Part shown: positions 1 to 4,981 of the stretch, in pieces
Layout: every line of letters begins with the position of its first letter
Numbering within the stretch: the stretch's first letter is position 1
Assembly: GCA_900552725.1 (NCBI GenBank)
Contig: USAT01000110.1
Coordinates: 1-5,750 of the forward strand
From: an uncultured Eubacteriales bacterium
GTDB lineage: Bacteria; Bacillota; Clostridia; Oscillospirales; Oscillospiraceae
Direction: 5' to 3'
DNA: 5,750 nt
Made by a program: the position numbers and the translations under genes
The notes under the pieces: model-generated
The model's input: only the letters and a program-made list of their open reading frames with translations
The model's database searches: none
What the model was told of the DNA's origin: nothing

Positions 1-12
1 CTTCTTTATCTC

Positions 13-591
13 TTATTCAAAGGTCAGCGGGGTGTGCTGGCAGATCTCCCGGATCTTGGCCTGCAGCGCCTTCAGATCCTCGAAGGTCTCCGGCTTCTTC
101 CGGGGATCCCGCAGCAGCGCCGCCGGATGGTACAGGGCCATCATCAGCGTGCCGTTCCGGTCAAAGAACTGGCCGTGCTCCTGGCTGATCTTGAAGTCCG
201 GCTTGATCAGCTCCATGGCGCTGATGCGGCCCAGACACACGATGATCTTGGGCTTCATCAGCCGCACCTGGGCCCGGAGATAGCCCCGGCAGGCATCCTT
301 CTCCGTGTTCAGGGGATCCCGGTTCTCCGGCGGACGGCACTTGACGGAGTTGGTGATATAGATATTCTGCCGGTGCAGGCCGATCATGGCCAGCATGTCG
401 TCCAGCAGCTTGCCGCCCCGGCCCACAAAGGGCTCGCCCTGCAGATCCTCGTTGGCGCCGGGCGCCTCGCCGATGAACAGCACCTCGGCGTTGGGGTCGC
501 CCACGCCGAACACCACCTGGGTACAGGTCTGCCGCAGCTGGCACGCCTGACATTTCAGACAGGTCTCTCTCAGTTCCTCCCACGCGGTCAT
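13..591 (-). CDS. Family 4 uracil-DNA glycosylase (4Fe-4S)
   Basis: This predicted 192-residue enzyme removes uracil from DNA, the first step of base-excision repair after cytosine deamination or dUTP misincorporation; it acts in the cytoplasm on the chromosome. Four cysteines placed as in family 4 enzymes (C14, C17, C85, C101) would hold a 4Fe-4S cluster. The N-terminal active-site motif GEAPGANED lies at 41-49, followed by the conserved PFVGRGGKLL segment, KCRPPENR at 84-91, and the C-terminal HPAALLR motif (H155). The length is normal for the family. I chose the ATG at 591 over an in-frame TTG at 612. The ATG sits in an ATGA overlap with the upstream hydrolase stop and has a GGAGG ten bases before it, whereas the TTG has no good ribosome binding site. 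It is the second gene of a two-gene operon and probably relies on the hydrolase promoter. Such proteins are often labelled 'phage SPO1 DNA polymerase-related', but nothing here indicates a phage. Family assignment is firm; activity is inferred. Confidence 0.93.
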   Translation of the reverse strand: MTAWEELRETCLKCQACQLRQTCTQVVFGVGDPNAEVLFIGEAPGANEDLQGEPFVGRGGKLLDDMLAMIGLHRQNIYITNSVKCRPPENRDPLNTEKDACRGYLRAQVRLMKPKIIVCLGRISAMELIKPDFKISQEHGQFFDRNGTLMMALYHPAALLRDPRKKPETFEDLKALQAKIREICQHTPLTFE

Positions 592-1523
592 TTCACTCTC
601 GCCTCCATCCAATTCCAGATCGTCTCATACACCTCAGTCCGGTGCGCCTTCTCGTTCAGCAGCTCGTGCCGCAGTCCGGGGTACAGCTTCAGCGTACAGT
701 CGGCCACCCCGGCGTGGCGGAACGCCTGATACGTCTGGCGCACACCGGTGCCCATGCCGCCCACGGGGTCATCCTCGCCGGAGATCAGCAGGATGGGCGT
801 CTCCCGATCCATCTTCCGCAGGTTGCCGGGCCGCTGGTTGAAGCGGATGCCCCACAGCATCTCGTGGAACAGGCCCACGGTGGCGTCATGGCCGCACAGG
901 GGGTCGGCGATGTAGTTGTCCACATTCTCCTCATCCGCCGACAGCCAGTCGTATTCGGTGCGGTTGGGCTTGAAGGTCTTGTTGTACGTGCCGAAGGCCA
1001 GGGCCGTCACCGTGGCGTTGGTGGACGCCGCGTCCCGCCGGGCCAGCGTTCCCGCCAGGGCAAGACCGCCCGCCAGCGCGGCAGGGCTCTGCCACCCGGT
1101 GCCCATCAGGACGGCGGCTTTCACCGTGCCGGGATAGCGGATGAGATAGGTGCGGCTGAGGAAGGAGCCCATGGAGTGGCCCATCAGCAGCAGCGGCAGA
1201 TGGGGGTACTGCTCCTTCAGCCGGGTGTGCAGCACATACACGTCGTCCACCGGCGTGTTCCAGGTGCTGCCGTCGCCGAAATACACCGGCGTGCCGCCCT
1301 CGGGCAGGGACTTGCCGTGGCCCAGGTGGTCGTGGCCCACCACGATGACGCCGTGACCGTTGAGGAACCGGGCAAAATCGTCATAACGGTCGATGTGCTC
1401 CGCCACGCCGTGGACCAGCTGCAGCACCGCCACCGGCGCCACATCCTCCGGCACCCACGAGATGCCGTGCAGCCGCGTTTTCCCGTCGCTGGAAAGAAAC
1501 GTGAAGTCAGTCTTATTTGTCAT
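588..1523 (-). CDS. Alpha/beta hydrolase, monoacylglycerol lipase / lysophospholipase family
   Basis: This is a 311-residue serine hydrolase of the Hydrolase_4 (serine aminopeptidase S33 / monoglyceride lipase-like) group. Visible landmarks are the oxyanion-hole HG motif in LVHGVAEH (H38-G39), the DHLGHGKS segment (65-72), the nucleophile elbow GHSMG at 115-119 with catalytic S117, the acid in SGEDDPVGG (probably D252), and the catalytic His in GLRHELLNE (H286). All triad members are in the expected order and the length is typical. There is no signal peptide or membrane helix, so it should be cytoplasmic. The start is the ATG at 1523, preceded by an AGGAAGGA-type site; upstream sequence in the same frame runs antisense through glpK and is not coding. 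It is first in an operon with the glycosylase (ATGA overlap) and divergent from glpK. By family, the substrate would be a monoacylglycerol, lysophospholipid or other small ester. The glpK neighbour makes a glycerol-releasing role attractive but unproven. Confidence 0.92.
   Translation of the reverse strand: MTNKTDFTFLSSDGKTRLHGISWVPEDVAPVAVLQLVHGVAEHIDRYDDFARFLNGHGVIVVGHDHLGHGKSLPEGGTPVYFGDGSTWNTPVDDVYVLHTRLKEQYPHLPLLLMGHSMGSFLSRTYLIRYPGTVKAAVLMGTGWQSPAALAGGLALAGTLARRDAASTNATVTALAFGTYNKTFKPNRTEYDWLSADEENVDNYIADPLCGHDATVGLFHEMLWGIRFNQRPGNLRKMDRETPILLISGEDDPVGGMGTGVRQTYQAFRHAGVADCTLKLYPGLRHELLNEKAHRTEVYETIWNWMEARVK
602..606 (-). promoter_or_regulatory. Ribosome binding site that fixes the glycosylase start
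   Basis: GGAGG reads on the minus strand inside the last codons of the hydrolase gene, ten bases before the ATG at 591. Together with the ATGA stop/start overlap it supports translational coupling. It argues for the 192-residue form of the glycosylase rather than the 199-residue form starting at TTG 612. Confidence 0.65.
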
Positions 1524-1542
1524 GGCAATTCCGTCCTTCCTG

Positions 1543-1551
1543 TGATATACT
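1543..1551 (+). promoter_or_regulatory. Candidate extended -10 promoter for glpK
   Basis: TGATATACT carries the TG-N of an extended -10 followed by TATACT, which matches five of six consensus bases. No good -35 lies 16-18 bases upstream; the best match, TTGTCA at 1517-1522, is too far away (23-base spacer). Extended -10 promoters can work without a strong -35. Transcription would begin near 1558, about 53 bases before the glpK ATG. I see no leader terminator of the kind used by the GlpP antiterminator and no clear CcpA (cre) site. Confidence 0.45.
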
Positions 1552-1569
1552 CTTGTTATTATCATATCC

Positions 1570-1598
1570 ATTTTAACACAGCAAGTTTCACTTGAAAA
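1570..1598 (-). promoter_or_regulatory. Candidate sigma-A promoter for the hydrolase operon
   Basis: Reading the minus strand, a -35 like TTTTCA (1598-1593) is followed by a 17-base spacer and a -10 TAAAAT (1575-1570). The -10 is preceded by TG plus one base, the extended -10 arrangement. The predicted transcript would start near 1563, leaving about 40 bases before the ATG at 1523. A second possible -10 (TATGAT, 1566-1561) lacks a matching -35. This promoter overlaps the candidate glpK promoter on the other strand. Confidence 0.5.
1582..1594. repeat. Small inverted repeat CAAGT-TTC-ACTTG, possible operator
   Basis: Five-base perfect inverted arms are separated by three bases. The repeat sits in the glpK leader and overlaps the -35 side of the hydrolase promoter. 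A second loose pair, TGATA (1543-1547) and TATCA (1560-1564), brackets the predicted start sites of both genes. Either could be an operator, but arms this short also arise by chance. Confidence 0.25.
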
Positions 1599-1610
1599 GG
1601 GGGATTTGTC

Positions 1611-3104
1611 ATGGCTTCCTACATCCTGGCACTGGATCAGGGCACCACCAGCTCCCGCGCCATCGTTTTCGACAAGCAGGGCGGCATCGTGGGCCGGGGC
1701 CAGTATCCCTTCACCCAGCACTATCCTCTGGCCGGCTGGGTGGAGCACGACCCTATGGAGATCTGGCGCACCCAGGCCCAGGCGGCGGCGGACGCCATCG
1801 CCGGACTGCCCGCCGGGAGCATCGCCGGCATCGGCGTCACCAACCAGCGGGAGACCACCATCATCTGGGACAAGACCACCGGCGTGCCGATATACAACGC
1901 CATCGTGTGGCAGTGCCGCCGCACGGCGGAGCTGTGCGAGGAGCTGAAGCGCCGGGGCCTCAGTGAGCGGATCCAGTCCACCACCGGATTGCTGATCGAC
2001 GCCTACTTCTCCGCCACCAAGATCCGCTGGATCCTGGACAACGTCCCCGGCGCACGGCAGAAGGCGGAGCAGGGACAGCTCCTCTTCGGCACGGTGGAGA
2101 CCTGGCTCATCTGGCAGTTGACCGGCGCCCACGTCACCGACTATTCCAACGCCAGCCGCACCATGCTGTTCGATATCCATGCCCTGCGGTGGGATGCTGA
2201 GCTGTGCGGCATGCTGGGCATCCCCATGTGCATGCTGCCCCGGTGTGTGGGCAATTCAGAGGTGTACGGCACGGTGAAGGAGGGCATCCCCGGACTGGAA
2301 GCCTTGGCAGGCGTGCCGGTGTGCGGCGCGGCAGGTGACCAGCAGGCCGCCCTGTTCGGCCAGACCTGTTTCCACGCGGGCGACGCCAAGAACACCTACG
2401 GTACCGGCTGCTTCACCCTAATGAACGTGGGCGGCAAGCCCGTCCGCAGCCGCGCGGGCCTGGTGACCTCCGTGGCCTGGAGCGTGAATGGCACCGTCAC
2501 CTATGCTCTGGAGGGCAGCGTCTTCAACGGCGGCAGCACCATCCAGTGGCTGCGGGACGAGCTGCATTTGATCGACTCCGCCCCGGAGTGCGACCGTCTG
2601 GCGGAATCGGTGGACAGCAGCGGCGGCGTCATCGTGGTGCCCGCCTTCACGGGACTGGGCGCGCCCTATTGGGACATGTACGCCCGGGGCGCCATCCTGG
2701 GCGTCACCCGGGGCACGGGCCGGGCCCACATCGCCCGGGCGGTACTGGAGGCCATCGCCTTCCAGGTCACCGACCTGATGCTGGCCATGCGGCAGGACGC
2801 GGGCTGCGACATCACCTGCCTGCGGGCCGACGGCGGCGCCAGCGTCAGCAACATCCTGCTGCAGATGCAGGCCGACCTGCTGCGCATCCCGGTGGATCGG
2901 CCCGCCATGGTGGAGACCACCGCCTTCGGCGCGGCGGCGCTGGCGGGACTGAACTGCGGCATGTGGGAGAGCCTGGCGGAGCTGTCGGCCCTGCGCCGCA
3001 GCGACCGGGTGTTCACCCCCCAGCGGGTGCAGGCGGAGTGCGACGACGCCTACCGCATGTGGAAGCGGGCGGTGCAGAGAGCGGGAGATTGGATCGAGCA
3101 CTAA
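1611..3104 (+). CDS. glpK: Glycerol kinase
   Basis: This 497-residue FGGY-family kinase phosphorylates glycerol with ATP to sn-glycerol-3-phosphate in the cytoplasm, trapping glycerol for glycolysis or lipid synthesis. The phosphate-binding motif ALDQGTTSSRAIVFD is at 7-21. The glycerol-binding residues known from E. coli are all present: R80-E81 in TNQRETT, W100, Y132, D243-Q244 in GDQQAALFG and F268; D243 is the catalytic base. The C-terminal half has the FTGLGAPYWD signature (346-355), the adenosine-site ADGGAS (406-411) and ETTAFGAAALAG (435-446). Length matches the family (about 500). The ATG is preceded by an AGGGGGA ribosome site with a six-base gap. No glycerol facilitator or glycerol-3-phosphate dehydrogenase gene is in the window. 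The loop before GDQQ (about 217-236) lacks both the histidine that HPr phosphorylates in many Firmicutes enzymes and the E. coli fructose-1,6-bisphosphate loop, so control may differ. Identity is very secure. Confidence 0.97.
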   Translation: MASYILALDQGTTSSRAIVFDKQGGIVGRGQYPFTQHYPLAGWVEHDPMEIWRTQAQAAADAIAGLPAGSIAGIGVTNQRETTIIWDKTTGVPIYNAIVWQCRRTAELCEELKRRGLSERIQSTTGLLIDAYFSATKIRWILDNVPGARQKAEQGQLLFGTVETWLIWQLTGAHVTDYSNASRTMLFDIHALRWDAELCGMLGIPMCMLPRCVGNSEVYGTVKEGIPGLEALAGVPVCGAAGDQQAALFGQTCFHAGDAKNTYGTGCFTLMNVGGKPVRSRAGLVTSVAWSVNGTVTYALEGSVFNGGSTIQWLRDELHLIDSAPECDRLAESVDSSGGVIVVPAFTGLGAPYWDMYARGAILGVTRGTGRAHIARAVLEAIAFQVTDLMLAMRQDAGCDITCLRADGGASVSNILLQMQADLLRIPVDRPAMVETTAFGAAALAGLNCGMWESLAELSALRRSDRVFTPQRVQAECDDAYRMWKRAVQRAGDWIEH

Positions 3105-3110
3105 AAATAC

Positions 3111-3138
3111 TGGCGAAAAATCTTCGATTTTTCTGCCA
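3111..3138 (+). terminator. Weak candidate terminator after glpK
   Basis: This is the first hairpin downstream of the glpK stop (six bases after it). Its TGGCGAAAAATC and GATTTTTCTGCCA arms pair around a TTC loop with one bulged T. The T-run is inside the stem rather than after it, and the sequence that follows is A-rich, so this is not a canonical intrinsic terminator. It is more likely part of the hairpin element. Confidence 0.25.
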
Positions 3139-3256
3139 AAAAGATTGCGGCCGGCTGCGCGCGTCCTTCGGACACACTGGCGGCCGAGAAGAATTTTTCT
3201 GACGCGCATGTCGTCAGAAAAATAATTTGATTTTTTCGCGGCGTCTGCGCCGCGAA
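3111..3256. repeat. Hairpin cluster, possible MITE-like or palindromic intergenic element
   Basis: Four stem-loops lie back to back in 146 bases: 3111-3138 (12-bp stem, one bulge, TTC loop); 3148-3186 (CGGCCG arms around an inner GTCC-TTC-GGAC stem); 3193-3223 (perfect 12-bp arms, 7-base loop); and 3235-3256 (perfect 9-bp GC-rich arms, TCTG loop). The motif ATTTTTCTG occurs at 3127 and 3193 and inverted at 3215. GCGAAAAATC near the left end (3113-3122) is mirrored by GATTTTTTCGC near the right end (3229-3239), with one extra T, so the unit has imperfect terminal inverted repeats. No start codon with a ribosome site opens a credible gene here. Some of these hairpins may also end glpK transcription, but none has a clean U-tract directly after a GC-rich stem. 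That it is a repeated genomic element is inference; only one copy is in the window. Confidence 0.6.
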
Positions 3257-3259
3257 CTC

Positions 3260-3319
3260 TGCGAGGCTTTCTTTGCGCATTGATTAACATTTGATGAATT
3301 TCGCCCGGAAAGCCTTGCA
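3260..3319 (+). repeat. Twelve-bp inverted repeat overlapping the -35 region
   Basis: The left arm at 3260-3271 (TGCGAGGCTTTC) pairs with the right arm at 3308-3319 (GAAAGCCTTGCA). All pairs are Watson-Crick except one G-U at 3263/3316. The 36-base loop is AT-rich and contains two TTGAT copies 11 bases apart (3280 and 3291). The right arm includes most of the -35 box of the next gene, so the repeat could be a regulator site or a remnant of the adjacent hairpin element. Function is unknown. Confidence 0.4.
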
Positions 3320-3343
3320 AAATCGCCATCCAATGGCTATAAT
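3315..3343 (+). promoter_or_regulatory. Sigma-A promoter of the zinc-ribbon gene
   Basis: TTGCAA (3315-3320), a 17-base spacer and a perfect TATAAT (3338-3343) form the best promoter in the window. The expected start is near 3350, giving a leader of about 39 bases before the ATG at 3389. GGCT and AGCC (3335-3338 and 3345-3348) flank the -10 as a small inverted repeat. Confidence 0.8.
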
Positions 3344-3388
3344 CAGCCTTAATGAAGCCCGGAACATATTCTGAAAGGAGATCATCCT

Positions 3389-3886
3389 ATGTCATTCTTT
3401 GATAACATCACCGAAAAAGCCAAGCAGTATGCCAGCATCGCCGCCGACAAGGCCAAGGACGTGGCCGAAGCCGCCGCCGATAAGGCGAGAGACGTGAAGG
3501 AGACCGCCCAGCTCACCATGGCCATCAAGTCCGAGCAGCGCGAGATGGACAAGAACTACCGGGCCATCGGCCAGTGGTTCGTCTCTGAGTATCAGGGCGA
3601 GATCCCCGACGCCGTGAAGGACGTCGTGGCCGCCATCGAGGCCAGCAAGGCCAAGGTGGAGGAGATGGAGGCCGCCCTGGCCGAGAAGCCCCACACCGAG
3701 ATCGAGATCACCATTGAGAAGGACAGCGACGCCGCTCCCGAGCTGAAGTCCTGCCCCGTGTGCGGCACCGCCACCAACTCCAAGTTCTGCCCAGAGTGCG
3801 GCGCAGAGGTGGATCCCCAGCCCGCAGCTCCCGCCGAGCCCGCAGCCGAAGCGGAGTCCGAGACCCCCGCGGAGCCCCAGGAATAA
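3389..3886 (+). CDS. Zinc-ribbon protein with LEA-like helical N-terminus
   Basis: I do not recognise a characterised homologue; the role is unknown. The 165-residue protein has three visible parts. Residues 1-45 form an alanine/lysine/aspartate-rich amphipathic helix with two near-identical 11-residue units (AADKAKDVAEA at 18-28 and AADKARDVKET at 29-39), like group 3 LEA or apolipoprotein repeats. Residues 46-100 are a mostly helical segment ending in a likely short coiled coil (about 76-100). Residues 122-137 are a zinc ribbon, CPVCG-X7-CPECG (C122, C125, C134, C137). The tail (139-165) is rich in Pro, Ala and Glu. There is no signal peptide or membrane segment, so it should be cytoplasmic, though the amphipathic N-terminus could touch membrane or other proteins. 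The start is clear: AAAGGAG lies eight bases before the ATG. It is monocistronic, with its own promoter and a strong terminator. The strong promoter suggests good expression. The short zinc ribbon may be structural rather than DNA-binding. Confidence 0.85.
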   Translation: MSFFDNITEKAKQYASIAADKAKDVAEAAADKARDVKETAQLTMAIKSEQREMDKNYRAIGQWFVSEYQGEIPDAVKDVVAAIEASKAKVEEMEAALAEKPHTEIEITIEKDSDAAPELKSCPVCGTATNSKFCPECGAEVDPQPAAPAEPAAEAESETPAEPQE

Positions 3887-3896
3887 CTGACCCGGC

Positions 3897-3933
3897 AAAA
3901 AGGGCCGTCTGCCATGGCAGACGGCCCTTTTTT
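3897..3933 (+). terminator. Strong intrinsic terminator, perfect palindrome
   Basis: Positions 3897-3932 are a perfect 36-base palindrome centred on CCATGG. GGGCCGTCTGCC pairs with its exact complement, and six Ts follow (3928-3933). The A-run on the other side lets it work in both directions, but both flanking genes read rightward, so its job is to end the zinc-ribbon transcript ten bases after the stop codon. Confidence 0.95.
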
Positions 3934-3934
3934 C

Positions 3935-3963
3935 TTGCCTTTTTCTCCGGTTTCGTGTATGCT
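3935..3963 (+). promoter_or_regulatory. Candidate promoter of the LysR gene
   Basis: TTGCCT (3935-3940), a 17-base spacer and TATGCT (3958-3963) match the sigma-A consensus at four of six positions in each box. The promoter begins right after the terminator's T-run and would start transcription near 3970, inside the palindrome described next. A better-looking TTGACA at 3981-3986 overlaps the ribosome site and has no -10 before the gene. Confidence 0.45.
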
Positions 3964-3965
3964 GG

Positions 3966-3979
3966 TGATGGTACCATCA
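3966..3979. promoter_or_regulatory. Perfect 14-base palindrome, possible operator of the LysR gene
   Basis: TGATGGTACCATCA is fully self-complementary and lies just downstream of the candidate -10, covering the expected transcription start and ending seven bases before the ribosome site. LysR-type regulators often repress their own genes from dyad sites at such positions. This one does not show the classic T-N11-A spacing, so the link is inference. Confidence 0.4.
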
Positions 3980-3985
3980 GTTGAC

Positions 3986-3993
3986 AAGGAGGT
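3986..3993 (+). promoter_or_regulatory. Ribosome binding site that fixes the LysR start
   Basis: AAGGAGGT is a near-perfect match to the 16S rRNA 3' end, seven bases before the ATG at 4001. It rules out the in-frame ATG at 3914, which lies in the middle of the upstream terminator. Confidence 0.85.
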
Positions 3994-4000
3994 GCGCGCC

Positions 4001-4915
4001 ATGACGCTTTTGCAGATGAGCTACATTCTGGAGATCGACCGCTGCGGCTCCATCAATCGGGCGGCCCAGAACCTGTTCGTGTCCCAGTCCGCCCTGTCCA
4101 GCGCCATTGCCGAGGTGGAGAAGGAGCTGGGCATCACCATCTTCCACCGCTCCAACCGGGGCGTGGCGCTGACGGAGGACGGCAGGGAGCTGCTGAACCA
4201 GATCACCCCCATCGTGGAGCGCAGCCGCAAGATCACCCGCTATTACAGCGAGCGCAAGGCGGAAAACCGGGTCAGCCTCTCCATCGCCGCCCAGCGCTAC
4301 CCCTTCTGCGCCAAGGCGTTCGTGGAGTTCCTGCACCTGCGGGAGGAGCCCCGCATCGAGGTCAGCTTCAAGGAGGTGGAGATGTCCGCCGTGATCGAGC
4401 AGGTGGCCCAGCAGCAGAGCGACCTGGGTGTCATCTTCGTCTCCGACATGACGGAGCACTTCATCCGCCGCATTTTAGAGGGCCGGAACCTGGAGTTCCA
4501 CCAGTTGGCCCGGCTGCGGCCCCATGTGTTCATGCGCCGGGGCCATCCCCTGTCCGGCGAGGCGTCGGTGACGCCGGAGCAGCTCCACCAGTACCCTTAC
4601 GCTGCCTTTACCCAGAGCGACACCAACCTCAACTACGCCGAGGAGGTGGTGGTGGGCACCGCCGCCGACTTCAACCAGGTGGTCTATGTGTCTGACCGGG
4701 CCACCATTTACAGCGTCATCGCTCACACCAACTGCGTCTCCACCGGAAGCGGCGTGCTGCCGGAGGGCTTCGGCGACGACCGGCTGGTGACGGTGCCCCT
4801 GACGGGCCAGCACGACATGCGCCTGGGCTACATCAAGCTCCGCTCCGTCCCCCTCAGCGAGTCGGGCAAGGAATTCGTGGATATTCTGCAGCAGATACTG
4901 AAGGAATTGGAATAA
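4001..4915 (+). CDS. LysR-type transcriptional regulator
   Basis: This 304-residue DNA-binding regulator has the standard LysR build. The winged helix-turn-helix is at residues 1-60, with the typical GSINRAAQNLFVSQSALSSA core (16-35), followed by VEKELGITIFHRSNRGVALTEDG (39-61). A linker helix (about 63-90) is followed by a periplasmic-binding-protein-like effector domain (about 92-300). Length is typical for the family. The start is set by a near-perfect AAGGAGGT. The target genes and effector are not evident. LysR genes often sit divergent from their target, but here the upstream gene reads the same way and is cut off by a strong terminator, and the downstream gene converges on it. The regulator is therefore either an orphan acting elsewhere or self-regulated through the palindrome before its ribosome site. 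Assignment to the family is secure; any specific role is unknown. Confidence 0.95.
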   Translation: MTLLQMSYILEIDRCGSINRAAQNLFVSQSALSSAIAEVEKELGITIFHRSNRGVALTEDGRELLNQITPIVERSRKITRYYSERKAENRVSLSIAAQRYPFCAKAFVEFLHLREEPRIEVSFKEVEMSAVIEQVAQQQSDLGVIFVSDMTEHFIRRILEGRNLEFHQLARLRPHVFMRRGHPLSGEASVTPEQLHQYPYAAFTQSDTNLNYAEEVVVGTAADFNQVVYVSDRATIYSVIAHTNCVSTGSGVLPEGFGDDRLVTVPLTGQHDMRLGYIKLRSVPLSESGKEFVDILQQILKELE

Positions 4916-4929
4916 TGCACACAATAACG

Positions 4930-4959
4930 AAAAAAGAGAGCCTTGCGGCTCTCTTTTTT
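4930..4959. terminator. Bidirectional intrinsic terminator between convergent genes
   Basis: Six As, GAGAGCC, a TTGC loop, GGCTCTC and six Ts make a symmetric terminator that works on either strand. It lies 14 bases after the LysR stop and 22 bases beyond the stop of the convergent nucleotidase gene, so it should end both transcripts. Confidence 0.95.
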
Positions 4960-4981
4960 ATGGGGTCATTTTCGGAGGTGC

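Noticed and set aside
34..729. Long plus-strand open frame antisense to the glycosylase and hydrolase
   Set aside because: It is a GC-rich shadow of two confidently identified minus-strand genes. Its translation is low-complexity with no family features and no ribosome site.
642..1595. 317-codon plus-strand open frame antisense to the hydrolase
   Set aside because: Translation is His/Gln/Gly/Arg-rich, as expected for an antisense frame of a GC-rich gene. The hydrolase on the other strand has a full catalytic triad.
1524..2180. N-terminal extension of the hydrolase frame into glpK
   Set aside because: It is antisense to the conserved part of glycerol kinase. The hydrolase homology begins at the ATG at 1523, which has its own ribosome site.
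2546..3202. 218-codon plus-strand frame overlapping glpK
   Set aside because: It is an out-of-frame Gly/Arg/His-rich translation of glpK with no motif and no ribosome site.
3111..3256. CRISPR array or tRNA-like structure in the hairpin region
   Set aside because: There are no regularly spaced direct repeats with unique spacers, no cloverleaf, and no cas genes nearby.
2418..3329. 303-codon minus-strand open frame over the glpK 3' half and hairpin element
   Set aside because: It is a shadow of glpK with no recognisable domain. It happens to stay open through the hairpins.
3981..3986. TTGACA as a perfect -35 box
   Set aside because: It overlaps the LysR ribosome site. A -10 would fall inside the coding sequence, where none is evident, so it is probably chance.
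3914..4000. Upstream in-frame ATG for the LysR gene
   Set aside because: It lies at the centre of the terminator palindrome. The 29 extra residues match nothing in the family, and the ATG at 4001 has a near-perfect ribosome site.
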